Assembly (NCBI GenBank): GCA_900552975.1
Contig: UWSL01000038.1
Coordinates: 1-11,934, forward strand
Source of the DNA: an uncultured Mycoplasmatota bacterium
Lineage (GTDB): Bacteria > Bacillota_I > Bacilli_A > RF39 > UBA660
Direction of reading: 5' to 3'
Length of the DNA stretch: 11,934 nt
The first letter of the stretch is position 1. Every line of letters starts with the position of its first letter. The translations under genes were made by a program, and so were the position numbers. Under the pieces are notes generated by a model. The model saw only the letters and a list, made by a program, of their open reading frames with translations. It was not told the origin of the DNA and searched no databases. Below are positions 1-8,100 of the stretch, piece by piece.

Positions 1-308
1 TGACCATAGTTAGTTGATTTATAGATGAGTTTTGATTTATCATCTTTTAAAGTAATAATATTATTATTTTGAAGACTATAATTATTTAAACAGGGTTGGT
101 AATTTTTCAGAGTACTACACTCTTTTTTTAAAGTTTTAATTCCTTGATTTAATTCTTCTGTAATTGTTTGATAGTTACGATTTACTTCGCGACTAAAATA
201 AATTTTATAGTAAGCGGTGATAAATGCAATATTACATAGAACAAGTATAATTACAGCAGTAATAAAGCCACGACGAATGGAAATCTTCTGTTTTAAATAT
301 TCAATCAT
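1..308 (-). CDS. Sensor histidine kinase, N-terminal part (cut by window edge)
   Basis: This gene reads leftward off the window; 102 codons are visible. It begins with ATG at 308-306, 8 bp inside the end of the response regulator gene (shared ATGATTGA), the classic overlap for a coupled two-component pair. The visible part starts MIEYLKQK, has a basic flank, one clear membrane segment at about residues 14-34, then a polar extracytoplasmic stretch (about 35-102) rich in Asn, Lys and Thr. That stretch holds two cysteines, C64 and C73, which could form a disulfide. No catalytic motif (H-box, N/G boxes) is inside the window, so the kinase call rests on membrane topology and on overlap with an OmpR-type regulator. 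A different membrane partner is possible but less likely. Confidence 0.8.
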   Translation of the reverse strand, partial: MIEYLKQKISIRRGFITAVIILVLCNIAFITAYYKIYFSREVNRNYQTITEELNQGIKTLKKECSTLKNYQPCLNNYSLQNNNIITLKDDKSKLIYKSTNYG

Positions 309-984
309 TGTTAATGGTCCTTACAAATTTATACCCTAAACCCCAGATTGTAATAATATACTTTTCGTCTGGATCAATTTTTTTTCGTAAACTTTTAATA
401 TTTACGGCAACTGTCCCTATATCACCATATTCAGTTTGCCATACGTTATTATAGATTTGTTCTTTAGAAAGAACTTTACCAGCATTGACCATTAAGTACC
501 ATAGCAATTCAAATTCTTTGGTAGATAAAGCGATATGTTGATTATTTTTATATACTTCGTAGCTTTCCTTATCAATTTTTATTTCCCCTATTTCAATAAT
601 TGTAGATGGAGATTGATTATATCGATTTTCACGTCGCAGATGAGCTTTAACACGAGCAACTAATTCTTCAATAGCAAAGGGTTTGGTTATATAATCGTCA
701 GCCCCTATTTCAAAGCCTACTAATTTATCTAGTAACTGATTTTTAGCTGTAACAAAAATAATAGGACAAGATGTTAAATCACGAATTTTATTACAAGTTT
801 CAGTGCCACTTAGACCAGGCATCATTATATCTAGTAAAACCAAATCATACAGATTATGTTTTATTTCTTCAATTGCATCAAGGCCATTAATTTTTATAGT
901 TGTATTATATCCTTCATCTTTTAAAACATCACTAATTAATTCAGCGATATCTTTTTCGTCATCTACGATTAAGATATTACTCAT
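301..984 (-). CDS. OmpR/PhoB-family response regulator
   Basis: A full-length 227-residue DNA-binding response regulator. The receiver domain (about 1-118) has the acidic pair D8/D9, the phosphoacceptor D52 in LVLLDIMMPG, the switch Thr T79 and the conserved K101 in ITKPF. The C-terminal winged helix (about 128-224) carries STKEFELLWYLM and ends in RKKIDPDEKYIITIWGLGYKF, the usual OmpR/PhoB signature. The C-terminus resembles VanR/SpaR-like regulators of cell-envelope or lantibiotic responses, but I cannot assign a named subgroup. It lies 31 nt downstream of the 75-aa membrane protein gene and overlaps the kinase gene, so the three are probably co-transcribed. An AAGGA SD lies 9 nt before the ATG. 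A weak extended -10 (TGGTAAAAT, 1005-1013) could give an internal promoter with a very short leader. Confidence 0.95.
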   Translation of the reverse strand: MSNILIVDDEKDIAELISDVLKDEGYNTTIKINGLDAIEEIKHNLYDLVLLDIMMPGLSGTETCNKIRDLTSCPIIFVTAKNQLLDKLVGFEIGADDYITKPFAIEELVARVKAHLRRENRYNQSPSTIIEIGEIKIDKESYEVYKNNQHIALSTKEFELLWYLMVNAGKVLSKEQIYNNVWQTEYGDIGTVAVNIKSLRKKIDPDEKYIITIWGLGYKFVRTINND

Positions 985-1015
985 AAAACCACGTCCTTTT
1001 TAATATTTTACCACA

Positions 1016-1243
1016 CTATCTAATTCTAATATAATTTCTTTCAGGCCACTCTTCTTTATATAATTTTTTTTCTAATTTTGGTCCATCATTCTTTTTGGTG
1101 ATTGTTAATGGTGCGTTTTGATGGTTCATATCATAATTTCTTAAGATTTTCTTAACATGTTTAACACGATAAGTATTTACTAATGTATATGCTCCTAATG
1201 CCGAAATTGAACCAATAAAAATTTTTTTCATATTTATTTTCAT
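1016..1243 (-). CDS. Small single-pass membrane protein, unknown function
   Basis: 75 residues. I do not recognise the family. The N-terminus MKINMKKIFIG leads into a short hydrophobic segment (about residues 7-22), then a very basic stretch (RVKHVKKILRN) and a charged C-terminal tail. By the positive-inside rule the tail should be cytoplasmic. The first ATG is chosen because GGAGGG sits 7 nt upstream; Met5 is an alternative but is too close to that SD. The gene is 31 nt upstream of the response regulator, with no terminator between, so it is probably the first gene of the two-component operon and could be an accessory or target of that system. That role is inference from position only. Confidence 0.75.
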   Translation of the reverse strand: MKINMKKIFIGSISALGAYTLVNTYRVKHVKKILRNYDMNHQNAPLTITKKNDGPKLEKKLYKEEWPERNYIRIR

Positions 1244-1261
1244 ATTTTTCCCTCCACAAGT

Positions 1262-1267
1262 ATTATA
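1262..1267 (-). promoter_or_regulatory. Candidate -10 box for the 75-aa protein/two-component operon
   Basis: A perfect TATAAT on the minus strand, 18 nt from the start codon at 1243, with the GGAGGG SD directly downstream. No good -35 hexamer was found 16-18 nt upstream (AAAGAT-like sequence only), so activation by a regulator is possible. The implied 5' leader would be very short. Confidence 0.4.
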
Positions 1268-1297
1268 GCTATTAAATATTAAATATCTTTAGATAAT

Positions 1298-1315
1298 TTA
1301 TTAAAAATTATTAAA
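1298..1315. promoter_or_regulatory. Direct repeat TTATTAAA x2, possible regulator site
   Basis: TTATTAAA occurs at 1298-1305 and again at 1308-1315, 10 bp apart, so both copies face the same side of the helix. OmpR/PhoB-family regulators typically bind direct repeats with a 10-11 bp period. The pair lies in the divergent intergenic region and overlaps the -35 zone of the plus-strand promoter. The surroundings are extremely AT-rich, so chance is a real alternative. Confidence 0.3.
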
Positions 1316-1321
1316 CTGATG

Positions 1322-1330
1322 TGTTATAAT
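1322..1330 (+). promoter_or_regulatory. Extended -10 promoter for the plus-strand gene
   Basis: TGTTATAAT is a consensus extended -10 (TGn plus TATAAT), 36 nt before the chosen ATG. The -35 region is poor (TTAAAA at 1301-1306, spacer 18), which is typical of extended -10 promoters. Confidence 0.6.
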
Positions 1331-1366
1331 AAAAAAGAATGATTGTAGAATGAAGTGATTATAGTA

Positions 1367-2236
1367 ATGGAAAAAAGTAAAAAAATTAGAATTGTTACAT
1401 CTGGTATAGTCCTTTCTTTGATAGTTGGAGGTTGGATTTTTTATGGAGTTAATACATACAAAGCAAGTAAATCAGTTATTTTAAAAAAAGTAGCTAAAGA
1501 AATTGAAAATGATGTTGATAATCATCTAAATGATCTCAATTTTAACAGTAAAGGATCTTTAGCTTATAATTATAAAATTAATGATGTAGATAAAGTTATT
1601 GGAATTTATTCTAATATTGATAATAATGAACTTTATTTATTTAATGATAAAGAATATTATGATATAACTGAAGAATTAAATAATTTGAATATTACTCTAA
1701 AAACTAAAAATCTTTTTAATAAAAATAATTATAAAATACTTGTAAAAGATGTTTTAGATGCAGTCAAAAAAAATGAACAAAATATTGTTATGACTAGAAA
1801 AGTAGATACCGATGAAAGAAAATATATTTATAATTATTCAATTGATAGCTTAAGTCCAATTATTGAGTCATTGAAAACAAATCAAGAATTTATTAATACA
1901 TTAAATGAAACTTATCAAACTAAAACTGACGATACATTAAAAATATTAAATAAATTGAATGGGAAAAGGCTTTCTTTATCAACTTTTGTAACAGGAAAAA
2001 AATATGATATTGTTTCATACTCTATTAAAATTGATAATCTTTTGACATTAAAAGTAAGTGATGATTTTATTAGTGGTTTCTTTATGGATGTTGGTTTCTT
2101 TTATGATAACGCTTTAACTTTATTAACCGAAGATTATCAATTAGATTTAACTAAAAATGAAAATTTGATTTTTGATAAAAATACATTAAGTAAAAAGGAT
2201 ATTTTAAATTTAGAAGAACTTATAGGTGTTGCCTAA
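1367..2236 (+). CDS. Membrane-anchored extracytoplasmic protein, unknown function
   Basis: The only plus-strand gene in the window (289 residues). The N-terminus MEKSKKIRIV is basic, followed by one hydrophobic segment (about residues 9-27). The remaining roughly 260 residues are polar, Asn/Lys/Asp-rich and probably outside the cell, with alternating strand-like segments (SLAYNYKIND, GIYSNIDNNELYLF). There is no lipobox cysteine, so it looks like a signal anchor and not a lipoprotein. I do not recognise the family. The start is ATG 1367, with a weak SD (AAGTGAT, 1353-1359) ahead of it. An in-frame GTG at 1355 would add four residues but lies inside that SD and has none of its own. The gene is divergent from the two-component operon and could be its target. 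It ends in an intrinsic terminator that contains its stop codon. Confidence 0.75.
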   Translation: MEKSKKIRIVTSGIVLSLIVGGWIFYGVNTYKASKSVILKKVAKEIENDVDNHLNDLNFNSKGSLAYNYKINDVDKVIGIYSNIDNNELYLFNDKEYYDITEELNNLNITLKTKNLFNKNNYKILVKDVLDAVKKNEQNIVMTRKVDTDERKYIYNYSIDSLSPIIESLKTNQEFINTLNETYQTKTDDTLKILNKLNGKRLSLSTFVTGKKYDIVSYSIKIDNLLTLKVSDDFISGFFMDVGFFYDNALTLLTEDYQLDLTKNENLIFDKNTLSKKDILNLEELIGVA

Positions 2237-2248
2237 AGTTCTTTTTTT
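2214..2248 (+). terminator. Intrinsic terminator containing the stop codon
   Basis: Left arm 2214-2226 (AAGAACTTATAGG) pairs with right arm 2232-2243 (CCTAAAGTTCTT), giving 12 pairs with one bulged A and a 5-nt loop, followed by T at 2242-2248. The stop codon TAA (2234-2236) lies within the right arm, so the last codons of the gene form the hairpin. Confidence 0.8.
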
Positions 2249-2251
2249 CAT

Positions 2252-2278
2252 AAAAAAATTTTAGCATAAGCTAAAATT
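2252..2278 (-). terminator. Intrinsic terminator of the downstream zinc-ribbon gene (possibly bidirectional)
   Basis: Arms AATTTTAGC (2257-2265) and GCTAAAATT (2270-2278) with a 4-nt loop. Read on the minus strand it is followed by a U-run from A2252-A2258. The arm begins within the stop codon of the 2277-3212 gene. On the plus strand it is followed by TATTTTCTT and may act as a back-up. Confidence 0.7.
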
Positions 2279-3212
2279 ATTTTCTTATTAAATTATAACG
2301 AATATCTAAAGTTTTGTTATAAGCCATAGCTGTTCCATCTTGCTTAATTATTAAAATGAACCACCATTTTGTTTTAGAAGAAAGACTATCTGTAGTATTT
2401 TGCCCATTTTCATAAGAAATAGTTGGTTGCATTTCAATTGAATAAATATTGTCTTTATTGACTTCTTGACCAAAAGTTTTAGTAAATTCTTCTTCATCAT
2501 AACCCATTTCGACTAAAGCTTCGTCACCTTTTTTGTAGGTATATGTTCCACCATAATAATTATTTTTCAAATCTTTCGCAGATTTATACCAGTAGAAGCT
2601 TGAGTCTTCATTAAAAGTAAACATAGTATAATTATTGGTTTGCCATTTACCTAGTAAATCACCACTTTTTTTAACCTCGTTTACAACTGTTACTTGAGGT
2701 TTTTTAGTTGTTTCTATAGCTGTCGAAAAAATGATAGTAACGGTTATAACTAAAAGTAAAATAACTATAAATATCTTAAGAATTGAAGAAATATTTAATA
2801 ATTTGTCTTCATCTTTATAATATTTATTTAATTTACTATATTTATGATTTATAAATTCTTCAATCTCTTTGTTTTTACTTTGAGAAACACGATTAGTTTT
2901 TTTAACTTTTAGAGGAATTGGTTTTAAGGTAACATTAGCATCTTGATCTATTTTTACAATTTCTTTTTTAGAAATGTTTTTTTCTTTCTTTGATTCTGTT
3001 TTAACTTTTTTAGGCAATGATGACTTTTTTAAAACTTTTTTTGTTTTATCAATACTTTTTTCTTTTTCAATTTTGGGTTGTTCAGGTGACTCTTTTTTTA
3101 ATACAGGAAAGTCTAGAACTTCAACGTCATCACTAATAATTTGAGTATGACATTTAGGACAATGAGTATCTTTAGGATTAATTATAGTTCCACACTTTGG
3201 ACAAAAATTCAT
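2277..3212 (-). CDS. Zinc-ribbon membrane protein with extracytoplasmic beta-rich domain
   Basis: 311 residues in four parts. First is an N-terminal zinc ribbon with two CPKC knuckles (C4/C7 and C18/C21). A very Lys-rich, probably disordered linker follows (about 38-120), then one membrane segment (about 145-166), and a C-terminal domain (about 185-311) with GKWQTNNYTMFTFNEDSSF and several aromatic strands. The C-terminal pattern (G-x-W then short strands with DGTA near the end) resembles lipocalin-like or DUF5640-type small beta-barrels; that is a family impression only. Topology puts the zinc ribbon in the cytoplasm and the barrel outside. An AGAGGTGG SD lies about 10 nt before the ATG. It lies downstream of another zinc-ribbon gene but is separated from it by a terminator, so it probably has its own promoter, which I could not place well. 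Function unknown. Confidence 0.85.
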   Translation of the reverse strand: MNFCPKCGTIINPKDTHCPKCHTQIISDDVEVLDFPVLKKESPEQPKIEKEKSIDKTKKVLKKSSLPKKVKTESKKEKNISKKEIVKIDQDANVTLKPIPLKVKKTNRVSQSKNKEIEEFINHKYSKLNKYYKDEDKLLNISSILKIFIVILLLVITVTIIFSTAIETTKKPQVTVVNEVKKSGDLLGKWQTNNYTMFTFNEDSSFYWYKSAKDLKNNYYGGTYTYKKGDEALVEMGYDEEEFTKTFGQEVNKDNIYSIEMQPTISYENGQNTTDSLSSKTKWWFILIIKQDGTAMAYNKTLDIRYNLIRK

Positions 3213-3260
3213 ATAATACTAGCCACCTCTATTCTCTATTATTAATATTACCATTTTTTG

Positions 3261-3287
3261 AAAAAAAAAACTACAATATTGTAGTTT
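3261..3287 (-). terminator. Intrinsic terminator ending the ABC-galE-zinc-ribbon unit
   Basis: A perfect 20-bp palindrome (3268-3287, arms around CTACAAT/ATTGTAG) is followed on the minus strand by seven further unpaired Ts (A3261-A3267). It starts 5 nt after the stop codon of the 3292-4149 gene. The tight centre means the loop is taken from CAATATTG. Confidence 0.8.
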
Positions 3288-3291
3288 AAAA

Positions 3292-4149
3292 TTATGAAAA
3301 AATTAATAAAATCAATGTTAATGTATCAAAATAAATTAAAAATTCGAAGAAAATATTTTGAATACCACATTTTTGTTCAAGATGGTTATAACTATTGCGA
3401 TAATAAACATTAGCAAATGATAGTAAAACAAGAAAGATGAAACGAAGCATTGCATTGACGTAAATAGTAGTATCTTTTAGATTACTAAGATTATCAAAGA
3501 TAAGTACAGAAATAATGGTTAAAACAAAGCTTATAGTAACATTTTTAGTAGCTTCTTTGGAAATAGTTGATTGCTTACTTTTATAAGAATCATAGCCTAG
3601 TAAAAGGACTAAAATAAAATAAGTAATAGTAACAATAATTTTATTAGCATTATAACTTCCAAAGTAATTAGTCAAATTGGAAGCAGCTAGATTAAAAATG
3701 GTTAATTCTTTTAGACGAATGATAAAAAGAATCAAAAGAACTAAAGCGATTACGCCTAAGATGGATAGAGTTATTATCTTTAATCTTTCATCAACTTCAG
3801 AAATTTCAGAAACAACTTCTTCCTCTTTGACTGTCTCATGAACGATATCTGGTTTTTGTTCCAGGTCGCGTAAATCAAAAAGGCCTTGATTATTAGAGTT
3901 ATTTGGTTGTTCAACTTGGTTAAAAAAGGTCTTTTTAGGTTGAGGTTCGTCATTAAACTCTGTTACTTCATTATTAAGTTTTCTTATGTCGATATATTTA
4001 GGAGTTTCTAATTGGGGAGTTGGCATAAGTTGTTCCACGTTTTGATTAGTATCAACAGATAAAGTTTCATATTGTTCTAATTTACTACCACATTTATTAC
4101 ATAAAAGTGAGCCTTCAGGATTGTCAGCTTGGCACTTTGGACATTTCAT
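3292..4149 (-). CDS. Zinc-ribbon five-TM membrane protein, unknown function
   Basis: 285 residues. An N-terminal zinc ribbon (CPKC at C3/C6 and CNKC at C17/C20) is followed by a long acidic, Gln/Asn-rich, probably disordered linker (about 28-120). Five hydrophobic segments come next, at about 125-144, 170-187, 203-219, 233-250 and 266-284. With the ribbon in the cytoplasm, five crossings place the C-terminus outside. The ribbon is close to those of many Bacillota zinc-ribbon membrane proteins of unknown role; the membrane part matches no family I know. GGGAGG lies 7 nt before the ATG. The gene is 38 nt downstream of galE with no hairpin between, so it is probably co-transcribed with galE and the ABC genes. 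Confidence 0.85.
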   Translation of the reverse strand: MKCPKCQADNPEGSLLCNKCGSKLEQYETLSVDTNQNVEQLMPTPQLETPKYIDIRKLNNEVTEFNDEPQPKKTFFNQVEQPNNSNNQGLFDLRDLEQKPDIVHETVKEEEVVSEISEVDERLKIITLSILGVIALVLLILFIIRLKELTIFNLAASNLTNYFGSYNANKIIVTITYFILVLLLGYDSYKSKQSTISKEATKNVTISFVLTIISVLIFDNLSNLKDTTIYVNAMLRFIFLVLLSFANVYYRNSYNHLEQKCGIQNIFFEFLIYFDTLTLILLIFS

Positions 4150-4187
4150 ATTATTTCCTCCCTTGTATATTCTTCATAATTTATTTT

Positions 4188-5186
4188 TTATAATTGTTTT
4201 TGGATATAGTTATAACTATCTTTACACATATCATCAATATTTTTAGTAGCTTGCCAATTTAATTTTTCTTTAGCATATGTTGGATCAGCATAGCAAGCAG
4301 CAATGTCACCAGGACGACGATCAACTATTTCATAAGGAACTTTAATATTATTTACTTTTTCAAAGGTTTGAACTATTTCTAACACACTATAGCCTTGTCC
4401 AGTACCTAAGTTAAAGCAATCTAATGTATTATTCTTTTTTAAGTATTCAATAGCAGCTAGGTGGCCTTTAGCTAAATCAACCACATGAATGTAATCACGA
4501 ACGCCAGTTCCATCTTTAGTATCATAGTCATTACCAAAAATATTTAATTGTGGTAATTGTTTAGTAGCAACTTTTAAGATGTAAGGCATTAAGTTATTAG
4601 GGATACCATTAGGATTTTCACCGATTAACCCACTACTATGAGCTCCTATTGGATTGAAGTAACGAAGAATAGCAATACTCCAGGTATTATCAGCATGATA
4701 TAAGTCTTTTAAAATACGTTCAATCATTAATTTAGTTGTGCCATATGGGTTAGTTGTTGATAATGGAAAGTCTTCTTTGATTGGCAATGATTTAGGTGAA
4801 CCATAAACCGTAGCACTTGATGAGAAGACTAATTTTTTACAATTAAATTCCCCCATTACTTGTAATAATGATAAAGTTGATTCTAAGTTATTTTGATAAT
4901 ATAAAATTGGTTTGCTAACTGATTCCCCGACAGCTTTTAAGCCAGCAAAATGAATGACAGCATCTATTTCATTTTCTGTAAAGATTTGTTTAAGCAAAGA
5001 AGTATCACAAACATCACCTTCATAAAATTTGGCTTCTTTGCCGGTAATAGTTTTAATTTGTGATAAAACTTCTTTTTTAGAATTACATAGGTTATCAACG
5101 ATGATGACCTCATAATTGTTATCTAATAATTCACAAACAGTATGGCTGCCAATGTAGCCACAGCCTCCTGTAACTAATATTTTCAT
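4188..5186 (-). CDS. galE: UDP-glucose 4-epimerase
   Basis: 332 residues, normal GalE length. It interconverts UDP-glucose and UDP-galactose using tightly bound NAD, in the cytoplasm (Leloir pathway, and sugar-nucleotide supply for surface glycans). Visible features are the Rossmann NAD motif GGCGYIGSHT (7-16), D31 at the end of strand 2 for the NAD ribose, HFAGLKAVGES (79-89), NN at 99-100, the catalytic Ser S124 in SSSATVYG, and the YxxxK pair Y148/K152 in NPYGTTK. RYFNPIGAH and RDYIHVVDLA are also GalE signatures. No galK, galT or glycosyltransferase lies in the window. The SD AGGAGG (5194-5199) directly abuts the stop codon of the ABC permease gene (gap 13 nt to the ATG), so translation is likely coupled to it. 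That suggests a role in envelope-glycan supply more than galactose catabolism. Confidence 0.97.
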   Translation of the reverse strand: MKILVTGGCGYIGSHTVCELLDNNYEVIIVDNLCNSKKEVLSQIKTITGKEAKFYEGDVCDTSLLKQIFTENEIDAVIHFAGLKAVGESVSKPILYYQNNLESTLSLLQVMGEFNCKKLVFSSSATVYGSPKSLPIKEDFPLSTTNPYGTTKLMIERILKDLYHADNTWSIAILRYFNPIGAHSSGLIGENPNGIPNNLMPYILKVATKQLPQLNIFGNDYDTKDGTGVRDYIHVVDLAKGHLAAIEYLKKNNTLDCFNLGTGQGYSVLEIVQTFEKVNNIKVPYEIVDRRPGDIAACYADPTYAKEKLNWQATKNIDDMCKDSYNYIQKQL

Positions 5187-5199
5187 TTTTATTCCTCCT

Positions 5200-8100
5200 C
5201 TATTCGACGCTTTTTAAGCTTTCAATCATATTTATTTTCTTTAAATTAAAATGAGTAACAATATTTACAATGATTGTAAATGATATGGAAATTATACTGG
5301 CATAGAAATAACTATTTAAACTAATATGTTTAATGAAACGAGCATTTTCCATTTCAACAGTTGTTATAACAGCATTAGTTAAGAAATACCCAAAGAATAA
5401 ACCTAAGGCAGTACCAATAATAGTCAAAATAATATTTTCTTTCGTAATGTAACTATCGACCTCATTATTATAAAAACCTAAAACTTTTAGGGTTGCTATT
5501 TCTCTTTGTCGTTCATGGATATTAATGTTAGATAGATTATATAAAACGACGAAGGCTAGCATAGCTGCTAGTAATATTAAAATTATAACAACTTTATTTA
5601 AGGCATTCAACATATCTTTAACACTATCCATTAAAGTACTAGTATGAACAACATTAATAATTTCTTGGTTTTGCATAAGATTTTTAGATAATTTGTTCTT
5701 GCCACTTTCATCTAAAGATGATGTTTTAAGATAAATAATGTTTGGAATAAAGTCTTTGTTTTGACTTTTTAAAGTATTTTCATCTAAGTATATGTAGTGC
5801 TCTAAATAATTTTTGGCAATGGCTGAAACTGTAAATTGATAGGCTTTTTTATCATTATCTAAGATAGTAATTTGATCATTTTCTTTGATATTATATAAGC
5901 TAGCTAGTTTTTCGGTAATAATGACTTTATTTTCATCAAGGTTTAATTCCTGGTCGTTTAAATCACGTAAGTTAACTAATTCTTTTAGGTCATGATTATT
6001 TTGGGTAACAAATAAAGTAACACTACTACTTTCGTAGGTTGAATTAATGTGATTTACCAAGTAAGATTCTTTGATTTCAGGGTTCGTTTTTATTTTATCT
6101 AAAAGTTGCTCATTATACTCTTTTAAGTAGATTGTATCATCAAATTTAAAAGTTTGACCATATTGCATATTGGTTATGTCAACAATGGAATCTTTGATAC
6201 CAAAGCCACATAACATAAGAGCTGTACAACCAGCAACACCAAAGATGGTAACAGCAACACGTTTTTTATAACGGAAGATATTACGAATGGTTATTTTATT
6301 TGAAAAACAGAGATGTTTCCATAAAGGTTTTATGTTTTCAAGAAGAATTTTTTTGCCAGAACGAGGGGCTTTAGGTCTAATCAAAGATGATGGTTTTTCT
6401 TGTAATTCTTTTAAGGCAGTAATAATAGTAGCACTGCAAATACATAAAACAGATAGTAAGATACCTAGTAAACTGATGTTGATATTTAAACCTAGTTGAA
6501 AATTTGGTAAATCAAATAGTAAACGATAAATAGTAAAAATAAGATATGGAATAAAAGTTAAGCCAATGATAGTTCCAATGATACTACCAATAATGGTGGC
6601 TAAGAAAGAAAAGTTTAAGTACTTAGTCATTATTTGAAAGTTAGAAAAACCTAATGATTTTAAAGTACCGATTTCCCCACGATCTTCTTCTACCATGCGA
6701 TTCATAGAGATTAAACTAACTAAGATTGCAACACTATAAAAAACGATTGGGAATAAACCTGCTAGGTTTTTGATACTTTTGGTTTGATCAATATAAGATG
6801 AATAAGTTTGGTTATCTGTTCGATCATAAATGTACCAAGTTGGTTTTTCAATATTAGCAAGTTCGGCACGAGAAGAAGCAATTTTATCATTAGCTTCTTG
6901 TTCTTTTTGATTAAATTCCGTTAAGTTAGTATTATAAGTTGCTAAGCCGGCCTCATATTCAGCAAGTCCTTTTTGATATTCTTTGTAAGCATTTTGATAC
7001 TTTTGAAGATTAGTTTGATAAGTTTGTTCATTTCTACGAAGTAAACTCTGTTGATTTATCAAGTTTTCGATTAAAGTTTTTTGTTGATTTAAAGTAACTA
7101 AGTTAGTACTTAAAGCTTGATATTCAGGGCTAGATGGATCTAACTGACTTAAATTATTATTGATATTAGTAAGGTTAGTATTAATTGTTTGAAGTTGGTC
7201 ATTTAAGGTTGATGAACTTAAATTATATTGTTTTAAAGCATTATTCAATCGAGTGTTGGCATTAGTAATTTGTTTTTTAGCATTATCTAACTTACTTTTG
7301 TTACTTATTAATTCTTTATTAGCACTATCTAATTTACTTTTAGCATTATCAAGTTCTGTTTTAGCACTTGTTAATTTGTTTCTAGCATCAGTTAACGTGG
7401 CTTGAGCTTCGCTTTCAGCTTTATCAATTTCAGAAGAAGCAGCATTGTAGATATTTTCATAACGATGTTGTTCTTGACTTGCTTTAATTTCTTCTAAACT
7501 ATTTCGAGATACTTCTGTTTTTTGCAAATATTTTTTAGATGACGTAGTTTGGTTTTTGGCATCTTGGGAAGTAAGGTAAATCGTTGTATAATAGGATAAA
7601 TCAAAGTTATCTTTTAATGTATAAGAATAATAATTTATAGTACCAGTAGCAATTGTAGTAGTCCCACGACGTTGGTTTACTTTAGTATTATTAAAATAAA
7701 GAGGGCTATAAATAGTACCAACTATTTTAACTTTTGAATTTTTGAAGGAAGAATCATTTAATTCAAGGTAGTCCCCTATTTTATAATTAGTCTTGGTAAT
7801 AAAATTTTTTTCAACGACAATTTCATCAGCTGATTTAGGTAAAGAACCTTCAAGTAATGTTATTTGATTGATATTACTTGGTAAACTGGCAACATTAATA
7901 ACAACTTCATCTTCTTTATCTTTGATTAAAACATCTTTGGCATATTCGCCTTCAACATCTTTTATATGCACAACTTTTTTTAAAGCTTCTAGATCATCAT
8001 TATCAAAACCTTTAGATGAAATGATTTTTAAGTCGTAAACGTTATGTTCATCAAAGCTTTTGTCTAGGGTATTTAACATATCAGGTGAAGTACTAAGTAG

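Noticed and set aside
803..1003. Open frame on the plus strand
   Set aside because: It is antisense to the response regulator, whose conserved motifs account for the sequence. The product is low-complexity with no SD.
3213..3260. Promoter for the 2277-3212 gene
   Set aside because: The TAATAA/TAATAT-like boxes are not properly spaced from the nearest -35-like TTTTCA, and such AT-rich DNA gives many chance matches.
6287..6499. Open frame on the plus strand
   Set aside because: It is antisense to the FtsX permease, within a clear domain, and has no SD.
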